A DNA stretch of 24,695 bases from a virus, in IMG/VR virus record IMGVR_UViG_3300006928_000077, positions 1 through 24,695 of that record, one strand, 5' to 3'. The position numbers and the translations under genes are program-made. This document shows, in pieces, positions 1 through 9,300 of this stretch (its first letter is position 1; each line of letters starts with the position of its first letter). The notes under the pieces were generated by a model that saw only the letters and a program-made list of their open reading frames with translations, did no database searches and was not told the origin of the DNA.

Positions 1-5
1 ACCTT

Positions 6-3000
6 ATGCCATTCCCTGATTATGAGATAATGACGGGTCAGAATGTTGGACTTGGTGACACTGGAATTGATGCAGAGGTAATTACACAGGAAGGTAACAA
101 ACTAGCAACACTGCGTGTTAGACTGTTCGAGAATACCTACCAATCAAAGCCAGAACATCCTATTATAGATATTGACTACGTCACTTCTCATACAGGGCAA
201 GTGTATGATAGGATTATTACACAGGGTGATGTACACTCCAATGTGGAGTTTAAGGATTATAGGATAGATGATGCCATAGTTTACTTTCAAGAGACATTTG
301 GTGGGGTGGCAACCCTCAACGTGACCTCGACAGGTATCGAGTTCTTCGATATTCCAGGAACGACTGTTCTTGGTAGATCAAACACGGGTGTTTATTCTTC
401 ATGGACTTCCAACACTGATTTGGAGCCAATCGGAGAGACGAGATACAGTACATCTGCTTTTAATGTTATGACAATCACGACTGATCAGTCGTCATTTGTC
501 TTTGCAAACGGATTTTCAAATTCAGATCCAACTTATCCTGACTCACGTATTGATGTAATGGAACTGGTCAGAACAGGTATGGCACCTGCTGATCAGATGT
601 TTGTATACGCACTTAATCCCAATGGTATGACCAAGGCAGAACTGGTTGGTGTCCTTGATCTTGAGTCAATCGCATATTTTGTACAAGAGGATTACGATAG
701 TAGATCAGAAGATGATTTCTTTTTCTTATCTGAAGAAGATCCTGATGGTGATGATAAGTTCGTCGCTGAGGGTGATTCAGTTGTTCTCAAAGTTTTATTT
801 GATGAAGATACTGCTGATCCATTCTTCCCAGGTCAAACAATGGAAGTACGGGATGCTGCAAATACCTTTATCATGCAGTTTGATGCGACCCTTGTTTCGG
901 ATTTTCGTAAAATGGGTACTGATGGTATTATTTCAGTTCCATACCTTGCGACCAACTCGATTTTCGATATATCAATCCTTGACCCAGGGTCAGATTACGG
1001 TATAGACTATTTGCCAGTGGCGGATACGAACACCTTCGGAAATCAAAATGCCATTCTTATACCACACCTGACTGGCACAATCAAGTATGAAGGTAGGTGG
1101 CTCGGGTACGATGGTATGCTTGATTCCCCGATGCAGGTACAAGACTCATACTACTGGCAAGACTTTTCATATAGCATACGTTCAGGTTTTGAGATATCAG
1201 TTTATAGGGATATGGTCAAACGACTTGTCCATATCGCAGGCACACAACTGTTTGGTGAACTTCTCATTACAATCAACGTCGATGCTCAGATGTTCTCAGG
1301 TGGCGAGTATGGTGGCAAATATAATCCCAACTACCTTATTGATGCCAACTCACACACCATGGGACCATTTGGTGGCCCATTCCAGGACAGACCCTTCTTC
1401 AATCTTGAGAGGGAGTTTTTATATACAGGACCAGATGGTACGGTAAGTCCATTCGCCAAAGGTGAATGGCAGGCAAATACTGAGGACCAGTATGCACATA
1501 TTGACGGTCGTCTCAGAGACATGCAGATAAATCATGAACCAATACCTCATGATAATTTATTCTATGCTAATGGGCAACCTGTCACCTATGTAGTTACCCC
1601 AGGTAAACGATACAATAATCCTAAGTTGAATGAACTGATGGATAGGTTCATCGTTGAGAATCCTTCATTGAGACCAGAAGGTTTATTGATGGAAGAGCAG
1701 TCGACTGGACCAGGGGTATCAGATTATATTTACAGTGAATTCAATGATGTTGAAGTTAAGAATCAGTTCTTGCATGGGCAACGGATCAACTGGACTGAGT
1801 TCAGAAGGATGCGTGAGACAGGTGAGATCATTTGGGTTGACTATTCATTAGATGCTCCAAGGGAAGGTTTTGACTATCAGGTGCCTGATGATAGTTTTGA
1901 GGGTGCATGGTATCGAGTTGATCTTGAAGGCAGTCATCTTATCTGCGAAGAGTCAACTGGATTGCATGGCATCATCACAGAAGAATCAAACCAAGACTTA
2001 TATTTCCCACTGGAGGAGTACAATCCTGTGGCAGTCAATGGTGCAACAATCATTTCACAAATCACCAACTCATCTGAGGTTCAACTATTTGGAATGGACT
2101 TTAACTTTAACCACTTTGATGGTATCAAAGTAGGCCAAGAGGTTGAACTTTCATTTACAGGTTTTGAGCCAAGGTATAAAGACTCAGGTTACAACATTGA
2201 AGTCTTACCACCTTTTGATGAGCATCAGGTTGCAGTTGAACCTTCCTACGAAGAGTTCCGTGGACAGATGTTAAATCCATCATTGTTTACACCAAACTCA
2301 GGTACACAAGGACAGTTTACTTGGTCCTTTGGTAATGCCTCTCAGATTTCATTTATGAATAATACTGAGGCAGGGGCAATGGGATTCTCTCATACCTGGG
2401 TCAATCAACCTGTTACTCTTGAACTTGAAGGGATTGGTTCAGGTGTAGTTCATGTGACTGGCGTAAGTGGAGTTTTATATAATATTGTAAGTACGACTAT
2501 TGGATTCCCCTCTTCTCAGGTCAGAATTAGACGTGGTTCTTTCATCACGTATGAAGGCAGGGTAAACCTCAAGGATGTATCTGGCAGTGATTTAAACAGA
2601 GCAACTTTTACCGCAACTATTGATGAGATTGGTTTGGTTGACCCTGCTATTGAAAGTTTGACTGTTAATTCAGGTGGCACAGTTTCAATAACAAATCAAT
2701 CTGTCTATAAGTTCAATCAAGAGGCATCAACAAGTGACTACTACGTTGAGCACATATCTGGACCAGTTTTAGACTTTGGTGGCCCAACTGATGTTTATGG
2801 TGGATCACATAATGCCATCATAAGACAGAATCAAGACCAGATTATTGAGTTGGAAACAACTACACTTACCAATGATGACTATAAAATCATTAAGTCAGAC
2901 ACTGGTGCGACAGTAACTCAAGATACATCTTTGGGAACAGACCTTGGTGGTACAACGGCAATGGATGTATACCCAGGTTACAATTATGGTGAGTTTGATC

Positions 3001-6000
3001 TCAATGGTGTAACGATTATTGCTGATGTAAGATACAGAGGTAATGGAGCAGGAATTTGGAATACTGTTGCAGCAGGATTATCCCCAGGTGATTATCTGCA
3101 TGCTCAATACGTAGGACATTCTGGGAATGGAACTGCACAGGTTCTGCATATAGATACTGCAAGTCAAATCATCTACATGAAAGGTGGGATGGTTTCTTGG
3201 AGTCAACATAGCTATGTAGATAAGGCATTATACAAAAGAGAGATACTGCCTGTTGAATCAATTCCAATGACAACAAATGAGGCAGTCTATAATTTTTACA
3301 ATGTTGGTGGAGACCGATACAAAGTTTCTCATGTATCAGGTGAAGTAATAGACTTTGGTGGGCCAACTGATCGTTACGATCAAGGTTTTGAGACCACCTT
3401 GAGAATTGAGGCAACACAGACAGTTAGACTGCATCAGCAAGTTAAAGATGATTATGACAATATTATTTCAACTTCACTTTACGCAGGTGCTGCTCAAACA
3501 CTCAAACTTACCAATGTTGAACCTTACGTTGAGACTCCAAAGTCAAATGGTACACTGACGCATACACAGAATGCTGGAGGAAACTTTTATCACTTTGATA
3601 ATATTTCGTCAGCAGGAATGAATATTGGTGACACGGCATACATTACAGGTTTTGCTGCTGGCAACAAGGTACTGGACTTCAAGGCACCTATCACAAGCAA
3701 AGGTAGTGTTGAAGTAAGATTGCCTGACATGGCATTTGTCCCAGGTATTCAATCTGGTACAATGGGATACTCCAATGTTGTTGTCAAATTATACGGCATC
3801 TCACCTGCTAATACTGGTACCAATGATCATCTGAATACTACCTTTAACTTTGGTGAGTATACCTTTACTCCAACTGGTTCAAACAATGAGTATGAAATAC
3901 AATATATCTCAGGTACAGAATTAAACTTTGGTAATGAGAATGAAGTTTATGGATCAGCAACTGCTGAGACGACTTACCTTGATCCTTCAGTAACACCTCA
4001 AGGTGGATCAGGTACAGCATTTTATCTTTATAGTGACTATGGTCCCTTTACTGGAACAATCACTGATATTGATTCTGCTGGACCAATCATCACAATCAAT
4101 GAAGACATAACGGGTGCTTTCTTAACAACAGATGTTTCTGTTGTCAGACAAGCAGTGACTCAAACCTTTTCAGGTGCAGTTTCGCATCCATTTTATTTCC
4201 GTTTGGAAAATGATTCCCCAGGTGCGGCATGGGATCCAATCTCATTTGAATATCCATACTGGGCGATGGATGGAACTGTTTTTGCTGAGGCACAACATGA
4301 GATTGAGAGCCAACTGCCTATTGATGTAACTACTTGGAACTTTTACAATCCTCTTTACGATCAGGAACGCCATCCATCTGATTACGATGGAACAAACTTT
4401 AGAGACTGGAGAGATAATCCAACTACTATCTATGAACCTTATAGGTACAGATATGATGAGGTTGTAGCCACTAGTGAGATCCCTTCCATCTTAGATTTTT
4501 ACTTCATGTTGGAAAGTGATAACCAAGACCATACAGGTGAATTAAAGTTACTGTTTGAAGATGGTTCAATCTGGTTAAAAGAAAGTTACCATGATGACTG
4601 GGCAGCAGCAGTTGATTATACTGAGGCCAATGGCGCAGTTCATATGCATCGTGATTGGTTTGCCTTTACTGAACCAACAATCGTATATCACAATAAAGAT
4701 TTTGTCTCAGCAAATGTCCCTGTCTTTATACGAGACATGGGAGACTTTAGGCCAATCCCTGCTCCAACTATTGACATGGCGCCAAGTGTTGCCATGGAGT
4801 TACAGGAGGAGATACGTGGACATGGCATACCTTTGGATCCAACTGACTTCCATATCCTACCACTAAACATACCTCAAGACTTTGGTAATTTCCAAGAGGA
4901 ATATCACTTATTTGCTGACATGGAAATGTTTGTTGTTACAGACTTGGGTGATTTCAATATTGAGGAAGAACTTAAAGTACCAGTTCCACTGTCTTATAAT
5001 GTTGAGTTGATTATTGGTGTTGGAATATCTGAGATGGCAATCAAGTTGCCTCTTGGTAAGCAGTGCGGTAGGTTGGTCGCTGAAGATGCAACAGGTTTCT
5101 TTGAGCCATTGTATGAAAACCTTATTAACACACCTGAGTCTCACAAATCAGACTACTATCCAAAACAACTTACAATAACTGAGATGACAATGATCCAGGA
5201 GACCATGGAAGCATTGTTGTATGAGGATGGTGGGCAGTTGATTGGTGAGACTATGACACATGATTATGTCTCAGCCACGAATCCAGTTCTTGATGGATAT
5301 ATAAAGAATCATTGGTTCTTCCTTGAGAATGTAGATCAGGTTGAGAGAGGTGATGCAACTGATCCACTGCAGATTGGTGGATACTTTCCGAAATCAGTTA
5401 CAGCATCCCGTGGCCAAGGGGTTGGATTCTTGGAAATGGAAGATACTGAATGCGGACAAATACCCATTGAGTATCACAAAGAGTTATATTCATTTGGTTG
5501 GAATGGACAAGTTTTATTTTCAGCAGATATAATCCAACCTATTGAATACACAATGTATGCCAATGTCGAAGTCCAACATGTTCTAGAACCTGTTGAACTT
5601 GAGACCCTCTACAAATCAAACATGCCTCCGATGACGATGCATGTTGATTATGAGAATAGAGTAGAAGATTACACTTTTATTCCATATGGACTTCAGTCAG
5701 ATAACTTTGGTTATCATTATATGAATGAAGACCTATCTGGCTATGCGATTATCTTTGAGGATGGAGGTTACATCCTTGATGAGAAGATTCCAGAAGCAGT
5801 ACGTTCAATCAGATATGATTGGGAGTTAGTAGATCGACAGTTTGTTGAGTATGGACGTGGTAGTGACTTCTCAAGGAGCATGAGAGGTTGGGGCATGACC
5901 CGAGACATGGGTGACTATGAACTTGACCTTTTAGATCCTCCAAGAACAGGTTTACTTGCACCAACAATGTTGATGCCAGGAATCGATGGTGGACCTCAAG

Positions 6001-9000
6001 CACAATGGTGGTTCCTAACAGAAGATGGAGATCATTATCTGATGGGTGAGAATGGTGAGGATAGGTTGGTTGATGAGACCCCATGGTGGGCAGTACAACC
6101 ACATACCCCACGCCATGTCGAAATCGAAATTATCGCTGCTTTGCCTGAGTTGAAGCCACCTCTAAGAGAGACACCTTTCGACAATGCAGTTTCAGTTGGA
6201 CCAATTAATATTACGTCTGACTTCCCAGAATTTGAAATGGTTGATCCATTTTTCTTTGATGCCACAGTCACAATGTCACAGGAAACTGAACTTGACTTGG
6301 CTGAGTTTCAAGTTGCCACTATTTGGTATAACTACCCACAGTCACCAGCATACAGATCATACGATCATGACTCTGACCTCAGAGCAATTTTAAATGGTGT
6401 CTACCCTGAACCAGTAGGTGGCGAACTACCTGCTGACATTGGTATAGCATTTATCAAACCTCTTGAACGAACGGCATTAAGTTTTGAGTTCATTGTAGAC
6501 TACGATACTGCGACAATTTATACTTACTATGAGCCAGAAATCTTCCGTGTGGATGAAGACCTGCAGGTACGTGCAGTTGATGATCCGATTGAAGTTGAGC
6601 ATTACCTTTTTGCCCCAACTGTCATGGTCAAGGCAAACATGGAACTGCCAAGACATCTGGAACTTGAACTTGATATGGATAACTCTGCCCTTGATGTCTT
6701 GGGTATTGTATTACCAATACATGAAGAGCATGATCCAGTCGTGGTTGGTTCACTTATCGCAGGTTCTGAGTTCTTGGAGCCAGATTATCAACATGAACTT
6801 CTTATTGATGTTGCACCTTTCATTATTGGTCAAACTGGTCAAGCACCTGAACTACTTGGATTTGTTACACAGATTCCGACCATTGACCTTGATCTTTCCT
6901 TTGAGACACTGGATTTTGATACTGATATTGTTGCCACTGCTGATGTATTCCCATACTCAGCAATCGATAGAGGTCCAAACTCATATGGTTTGACTCCATA
7001 TGATGCCATCTGGACTCCGATTGGCGATACTGCATTGGTACAAAGGAGAGTTGACGTTAATGGTTCCAGGATAAACACCTACGACAGTTACCCAGTTGCC
7101 AAGCAACAGGACAGTGACTTTGCCGCAGCAAACAACTCATGGTCAGTTACAGCGATGTTTAATATTGAAAATATGTCAGGACTGTTTGACGGACAAAACA
7201 GAGGCAACTCAAATTTGAGTAAATGGGATCCAATGTGGGTTTGGTCTCAGGCACGTGAGAACGAAGGTCCTGGATTTCGATTTGGTGTTAACAACCGATT
7301 CATGGTTTTTGCTTATGGTGAACCAGATGCATCGAATACTTTTATTACTCGACTACAAATTGCCCCTGAGGAGGGTACCTGGGCTAACAAATATAGAACA
7401 CGTATAAATGAATGGTATTCGATCACAATAACTTATAATGGAAAACATTGTGGTGCTGGTATCAATGAGTTTAGAGAAGATGATCCTGATACTGATTGGA
7501 TTGAAGGCACTGACGATGATCCTCAGAATAATCAGTTCCGTTTCTACCTCACCGAACTCGAAACAGGTATGACTACCGAACTAAACACCAGTGCACATCC
7601 ATTGACAGTAAATGCTGTTACCACTGCTGTACCTGAAGGATTTACCGTTGGCGCATCTGGTCCTGAGACCTTACGTTCCAGTTCCAATACAGGTTCATTC
7701 TCCACGTTTTATGAGCATAACATGAAAGTTGGTTTGATCGCAACTCACAACAAGGCATTGTCAATAAGAGAGATTGAAGGTACTTTCCCTGAGCGACGTT
7801 CAGGTTTTGCCCTTGACCCTGTGGGTTGGAAATACACTGAAGATTCTTCATTTGTCTATGTAAATGACGCAGGCACTATTGAGATAGAGGGTGTAATGGA
7901 TCCAACCTTAGCACGTGTAAATGCTAACACTACACAGATTTGGCACTTTGGTGCTGGAAGAAATGATGGATTTGTTCAGCAAGGACTTGCAGGTATCCAC
8001 TCAAGCATACCTGACAACCAACTTGTAGATAACACCGTGATGAATCCTTATGGTTTATTTTTAAATGGTGACAATACCACTAACTTTACAGTGGGCACAA
8101 CTTATGGCATACACAAGGATACACCTGACTTTGGTGATCAGTTTCACTTATACGCAGGTGATATTTCCACAATCGAAAGAGATTGGTCAGATCCTTTTAT
8201 TGCCAACAACCAGAATATCTCTGCAGGAGGTGCTTATACCTTTGCAGGGAATACATCTTCAGTGAAAACTGAATATGACTTTGAGCATACTGGCATAACT
8301 GCTGATGTTACTAACTTAGTGCCTTATGAGTTCTTTCCATTGGAAATCTCACCTACCGCAAACTTAGGTATACTTGCGTATGGTGATCCTTTGATGGGAG
8401 GAAATTCTGCCCTAAATAATAGTAACTCACAGATAGTGTTGAGTATAGATTACGACTGGTCAACTGTTGAATCTGAGATCGATAGGAGAGTAAAAGATCA
8501 CAGGACAGTTGATGCTACTTTAGATGGAATACCTCTAAATGTCCTAGTATATGAGTTTACTGCAAATGCCATCACCGCAGACCCTGATGGTAGTATAATC
8601 TCAGATGTGAGTGCCCCAGGAAGGGGATCCGCATCGACTATGGACCTTGCACATACACTAAACACCACGTCATTAGGTAGAAAAGAAACTGAGATTTCTT
8701 CTGCTATAATACAATATGGCTATAGCCGAATGTTCACTCAAGGTGATAATGTTCGGTTGCATGGTTTGATTGTAGAAGAACCCTTACAGTTTATACTAGC
8801 CGAAGAAGATGATACCCCATTGATTACTGAGATATATGAAGGGGAAGAAGGTTTGGCTACTGAACTTGACGTCTTTATAATTGCAGAGGGTACATACGAC
8901 ACGATGATACTTGATTCAGAACTAGGTGGGGAACCTTTCTTTTTACAAACTGAAACGGGAACCGACCTTGACCTTGAACTTTTCGAGGATTATGGAGATA

Positions 9001-9242
9001 GCATTATCGCAGGGTATGACACTTTGCATGACTTTGTGCTGACGGAACGGCATGATACGGTTCAAAGTGATGATTGGATTTTGACCCATGATGGTCATAC
9101 AATCGTCTCTGAAGATCCGATTCGTGCTACAGATTCTGAGATTATTTTAGACAGTATTAGTAATCCTAGGACGATTGCAGATATTGCCTTTGATGACTTT
9201 GAGAGGTTTGATACACATGATGGTGTGTCGACCTTAGATTAA
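6..9242 (+). CDS. Giant phage structural protein (at least 3078 aa), probably 5'-truncated by the window edge
   Basis: An uninterrupted frame of 3078 codons ends in TAA 58 bp before gp8. The ATG at position 6 is simply the first in the window. The codon before it is open and no ribosome site can be seen, and the N-terminus reads like mid-protein sequence, so the true start is probably upstream. The protein is acidic, rich in beta-type alternation, and has no obvious signal peptide or membrane segment. Visible parts: a three-copy cassette with a DFGGPTD core at about residues 900-1330; short LLFEDG-type motifs at about 1516, 1737, 1915, 2003 and 3025; and a LamG/concanavalin-like region at about 2346-2594 (SWSVTAMFNI, INEWYSITITYNGKHCGAGI, HNMKVGLIATHNKALSIREI). 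In T4 the gene before gp8 is gp7, a wedge protein of about 1000 residues; I see no gp7 resemblance. A virion structural or receptor-contact role is inferred from position, size and the lectin-like fold. The exact function is unknown. Confidence 0.85.
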   Translation: MPFPDYEIMTGQNVGLGDTGIDAEVITQEGNKLATLRVRLFENTYQSKPEHPIIDIDYVTSHTGQVYDRIITQGDVHSNVEFKDYRIDDAIVYFQETFGGVATLNVTSTGIEFFDIPGTTVLGRSNTGVYSSWTSNTDLEPIGETRYSTSAFNVMTITTDQSSFVFANGFSNSDPTYPDSRIDVMELVRTGMAPADQMFVYALNPNGMTKAELVGVLDLESIAYFVQEDYDSRSEDDFFFLSEEDPDGDDKFVAEGDSVVLKVLFDEDTADPFFPGQTMEVRDAANTFIMQFDATLVSDFRKMGTDGIISVPYLATNSIFDISILDPGSDYGIDYLPVADTNTFGNQNAILIPHLTGTIKYEGRWLGYDGMLDSPMQVQDSYYWQDFSYSIRSGFEISVYRDMVKRLVHIAGTQLFGELLITINVDAQMFSGGEYGGKYNPNYLIDANSHTMGPFGGPFQDRPFFNLEREFLYTGPDGTVSPFAKGEWQANTEDQYAHIDGRLRDMQINHEPIPHDNLFYANGQPVTYVVTPGKRYNNPKLNELMDRFIVENPSLRPEGLLMEEQSTGPGVSDYIYSEFNDVEVKNQFLHGQRINWTEFRRMRETGEIIWVDYSLDAPREGFDYQVPDDSFEGAWYRVDLEGSHLICEESTGLHGIITEESNQDLYFPLEEYNPVAVNGATIISQITNSSEVQLFGMDFNFNHFDGIKVGQEVELSFTGFEPRYKDSGYNIEVLPPFDEHQVAVEPSYEEFRGQMLNPSLFTPNSGTQGQFTWSFGNASQISFMNNTEAGAMGFSHTWVNQPVTLELEGIGSGVVHVTGVSGVLYNIVSTTIGFPSSQVRIRRGSFITYEGRVNLKDVSGSDLNRATFTATIDEIGLVDPAIESLTVNSGGTVSITNQSVYKFNQEASTSDYYVEHISGPVLDFGGPTDVYGGSHNAIIRQNQDQIIELETTTLTNDDYKIIKSDTGATVTQDTSLGTDLGGTTAMDVYPGYNYGEFDLNGVTIIADVRYRGNGAGIWNTVAAGLSPGDYLHAQYVGHSGNGTAQVLHIDTASQIIYMKGGMVSWSQHSYVDKALYKREILPVESIPMTTNEAVYNFYNVGGDRYKVSHVSGEVIDFGGPTDRYDQGFETTLRIEATQTVRLHQQVKDDYDNIISTSLYAGAAQTLKLTNVEPYVETPKSNGTLTHTQNAGGNFYHFDNISSAGMNIGDTAYITGFAAGNKVLDFKAPITSKGSVEVRLPDMAFVPGIQSGTMGYSNVVVKLYGISPANTGTNDHLNTTFNFGEYTFTPTGSNNEYEIQYISGTELNFGNENEVYGSATAETTYLDPSVTPQGGSGTAFYLYSDYGPFTGTITDIDSAGPIITINEDITGAFLTTDVSVVRQAVTQTFSGAVSHPFYFRLENDSPGAAWDPISFEYPYWAMDGTVFAEAQHEIESQLPIDVTTWNFYNPLYDQERHPSDYDGTNFRDWRDNPTTIYEPYRYRYDEVVATSEIPSILDFYFMLESDNQDHTGELKLLFEDGSIWLKESYHDDWAAAVDYTEANGAVHMHRDWFAFTEPTIVYHNKDFVSANVPVFIRDMGDFRPIPAPTIDMAPSVAMELQEEIRGHGIPLDPTDFHILPLNIPQDFGNFQEEYHLFADMEMFVVTDLGDFNIEEELKVPVPLSYNVELIIGVGISEMAIKLPLGKQCGRLVAEDATGFFEPLYENLINTPESHKSDYYPKQLTITEMTMIQETMEALLYEDGGQLIGETMTHDYVSATNPVLDGYIKNHWFFLENVDQVERGDATDPLQIGGYFPKSVTASRGQGVGFLEMEDTECGQIPIEYHKELYSFGWNGQVLFSADIIQPIEYTMYANVEVQHVLEPVELETLYKSNMPPMTMHVDYENRVEDYTFIPYGLQSDNFGYHYMNEDLSGYAIIFEDGGYILDEKIPEAVRSIRYDWELVDRQFVEYGRGSDFSRSMRGWGMTRDMGDYELDLLDPPRTGLLAPTMLMPGIDGGPQAQWWFLTEDGDHYLMGENGEDRLVDETPWWAVQPHTPRHVEIEIIAALPELKPPLRETPFDNAVSVGPINITSDFPEFEMVDPFFFDATVTMSQETELDLAEFQVATIWYNYPQSPAYRSYDHDSDLRAILNGVYPEPVGGELPADIGIAFIKPLERTALSFEFIVDYDTATIYTYYEPEIFRVDEDLQVRAVDDPIEVEHYLFAPTVMVKANMELPRHLELELDMDNSALDVLGIVLPIHEEHDPVVVGSLIAGSEFLEPDYQHELLIDVAPFIIGQTGQAPELLGFVTQIPTIDLDLSFETLDFDTDIVATADVFPYSAIDRGPNSYGLTPYDAIWTPIGDTALVQRRVDVNGSRINTYDSYPVAKQQDSDFAAANNSWSVTAMFNIENMSGLFDGQNRGNSNLSKWDPMWVWSQARENEGPGFRFGVNNRFMVFAYGEPDASNTFITRLQIAPEEGTWANKYRTRINEWYSITITYNGKHCGAGINEFREDDPDTDWIEGTDDDPQNNQFRFYLTELETGMTTELNTSAHPLTVNAVTTAVPEGFTVGASGPETLRSSSNTGSFSTFYEHNMKVGLIATHNKALSIREIEGTFPERRSGFALDPVGWKYTEDSSFVYVNDAGTIEIEGVMDPTLARVNANTTQIWHFGAGRNDGFVQQGLAGIHSSIPDNQLVDNTVMNPYGLFLNGDNTTNFTVGTTYGIHKDTPDFGDQFHLYAGDISTIERDWSDPFIANNQNISAGGAYTFAGNTSSVKTEYDFEHTGITADVTNLVPYEFFPLEISPTANLGILAYGDPLMGGNSALNNSNSQIVLSIDYDWSTVESEIDRRVKDHRTVDATLDGIPLNVLVYEFTANAITADPDGSIISDVSAPGRGSASTMDLAHTLNTTSLGRKETEISSAIIQYGYSRMFTQGDNVRLHGLIVEEPLQFILAEEDDTPLITEIYEGEEGLATELDVFIIAEGTYDTMILDSELGGEPFFLQTETGTDLDLELFEDYGDSIIAGYDTLHDFVLTERHDTVQSDDWILTHDGHTIVSEDPIRATDSEIILDSISNPRTIADIAFDDFERFDTHDGVSTLD
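2703..3990 (+). repeat. Triplicated protein cassette inside the giant gene
   Basis: Three diverged copies of a cassette of about 60 residues recur with regular spacing. Copy 1 has YYVEHISGPVLDFGGPTDVY (DFGG at residue 923), copy 2 has YKVSHVSGEVIDFGGPTDRY (residue 1116) and copy 3 has YEIQYISGTELNFGNENEVY (residue 1307). Spacing is 193 and 191 residues. Copies 1 and 2 both continue into a Thr/Glu/Gln-rich strand and a DDY motif (TNDDYKII, KDDYDNII). The intervening sequence of about 130 residues is not clearly repeated. Similarity is evident at protein level only, so this is an old internal duplication. Confidence 0.7.
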
Positions 9243-9245
9243 ACC

Positions 9246-9252
9246 CTAAATA
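9246..9252 (+). promoter_or_regulatory. Possible T4-type late promoter motif CTAAATA before gp8
   Basis: CTAAATA lies just after the stop of the giant gene and 48 bp before the gp8 start. It resembles the T4 late promoter box TATAAATA and its variants in T4-like marine phages. The same heptamer also occurs inside coding sequence (8412-8418, 22984-22990), so a chance match cannot be excluded. Placement in one of the few real intergenic gaps is the main support. Confidence 0.35.
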
Positions 9253-9254
9253 AA

Positions 9255-9282
9255 AAGCAACATTTGATGCTTATACTTTTTT
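9255..9282 (+). terminator. Weak terminator-like hairpin between the giant gene and gp8
   Basis: AAGCA (9255-9259) can pair with TGCTT (9268-9272) around an 8-nt loop, and a run of six T follows at 9277-9282. The stem is only 5 bp and A/T-rich, and four bases separate it from the T run, so it would be leaky at best. It follows the CTAAATA motif rather than preceding it. Confidence 0.2.
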
Positions 9283-9289
9283 AACTTAC

Positions 9290-9296
9290 AGGAGAA
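9290..9296 (+). promoter_or_regulatory. Strong ribosome binding site for gp8 (AGGAGAA)
   Basis: AGGAG at 9290-9294 is followed six bases later by the ATG at 9301. It is the best Shine-Dalgarno match at any gene start in the window and fixes the gp8 start. High translation of a baseplate wedge component would fit. Confidence 0.8.
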
Positions 9297-9300
9297 TAAA

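Noticed and set aside
3169-3417. Minus-strand open frames throughout the window, such as those near 3169-3417, 19126-19617 and 16752-17030
   Set aside because: They lie wholly inside long, well-supported + strand genes, lack ribosome sites and neighbours, and have low-complexity or shadow-type translations. No minus-strand gene is convincing.
9255-9282. A strong intrinsic terminator before gp8
   Set aside because: The stem has only five mostly A/T pairs and is separated from the T run, so it is listed only as a weak candidate.
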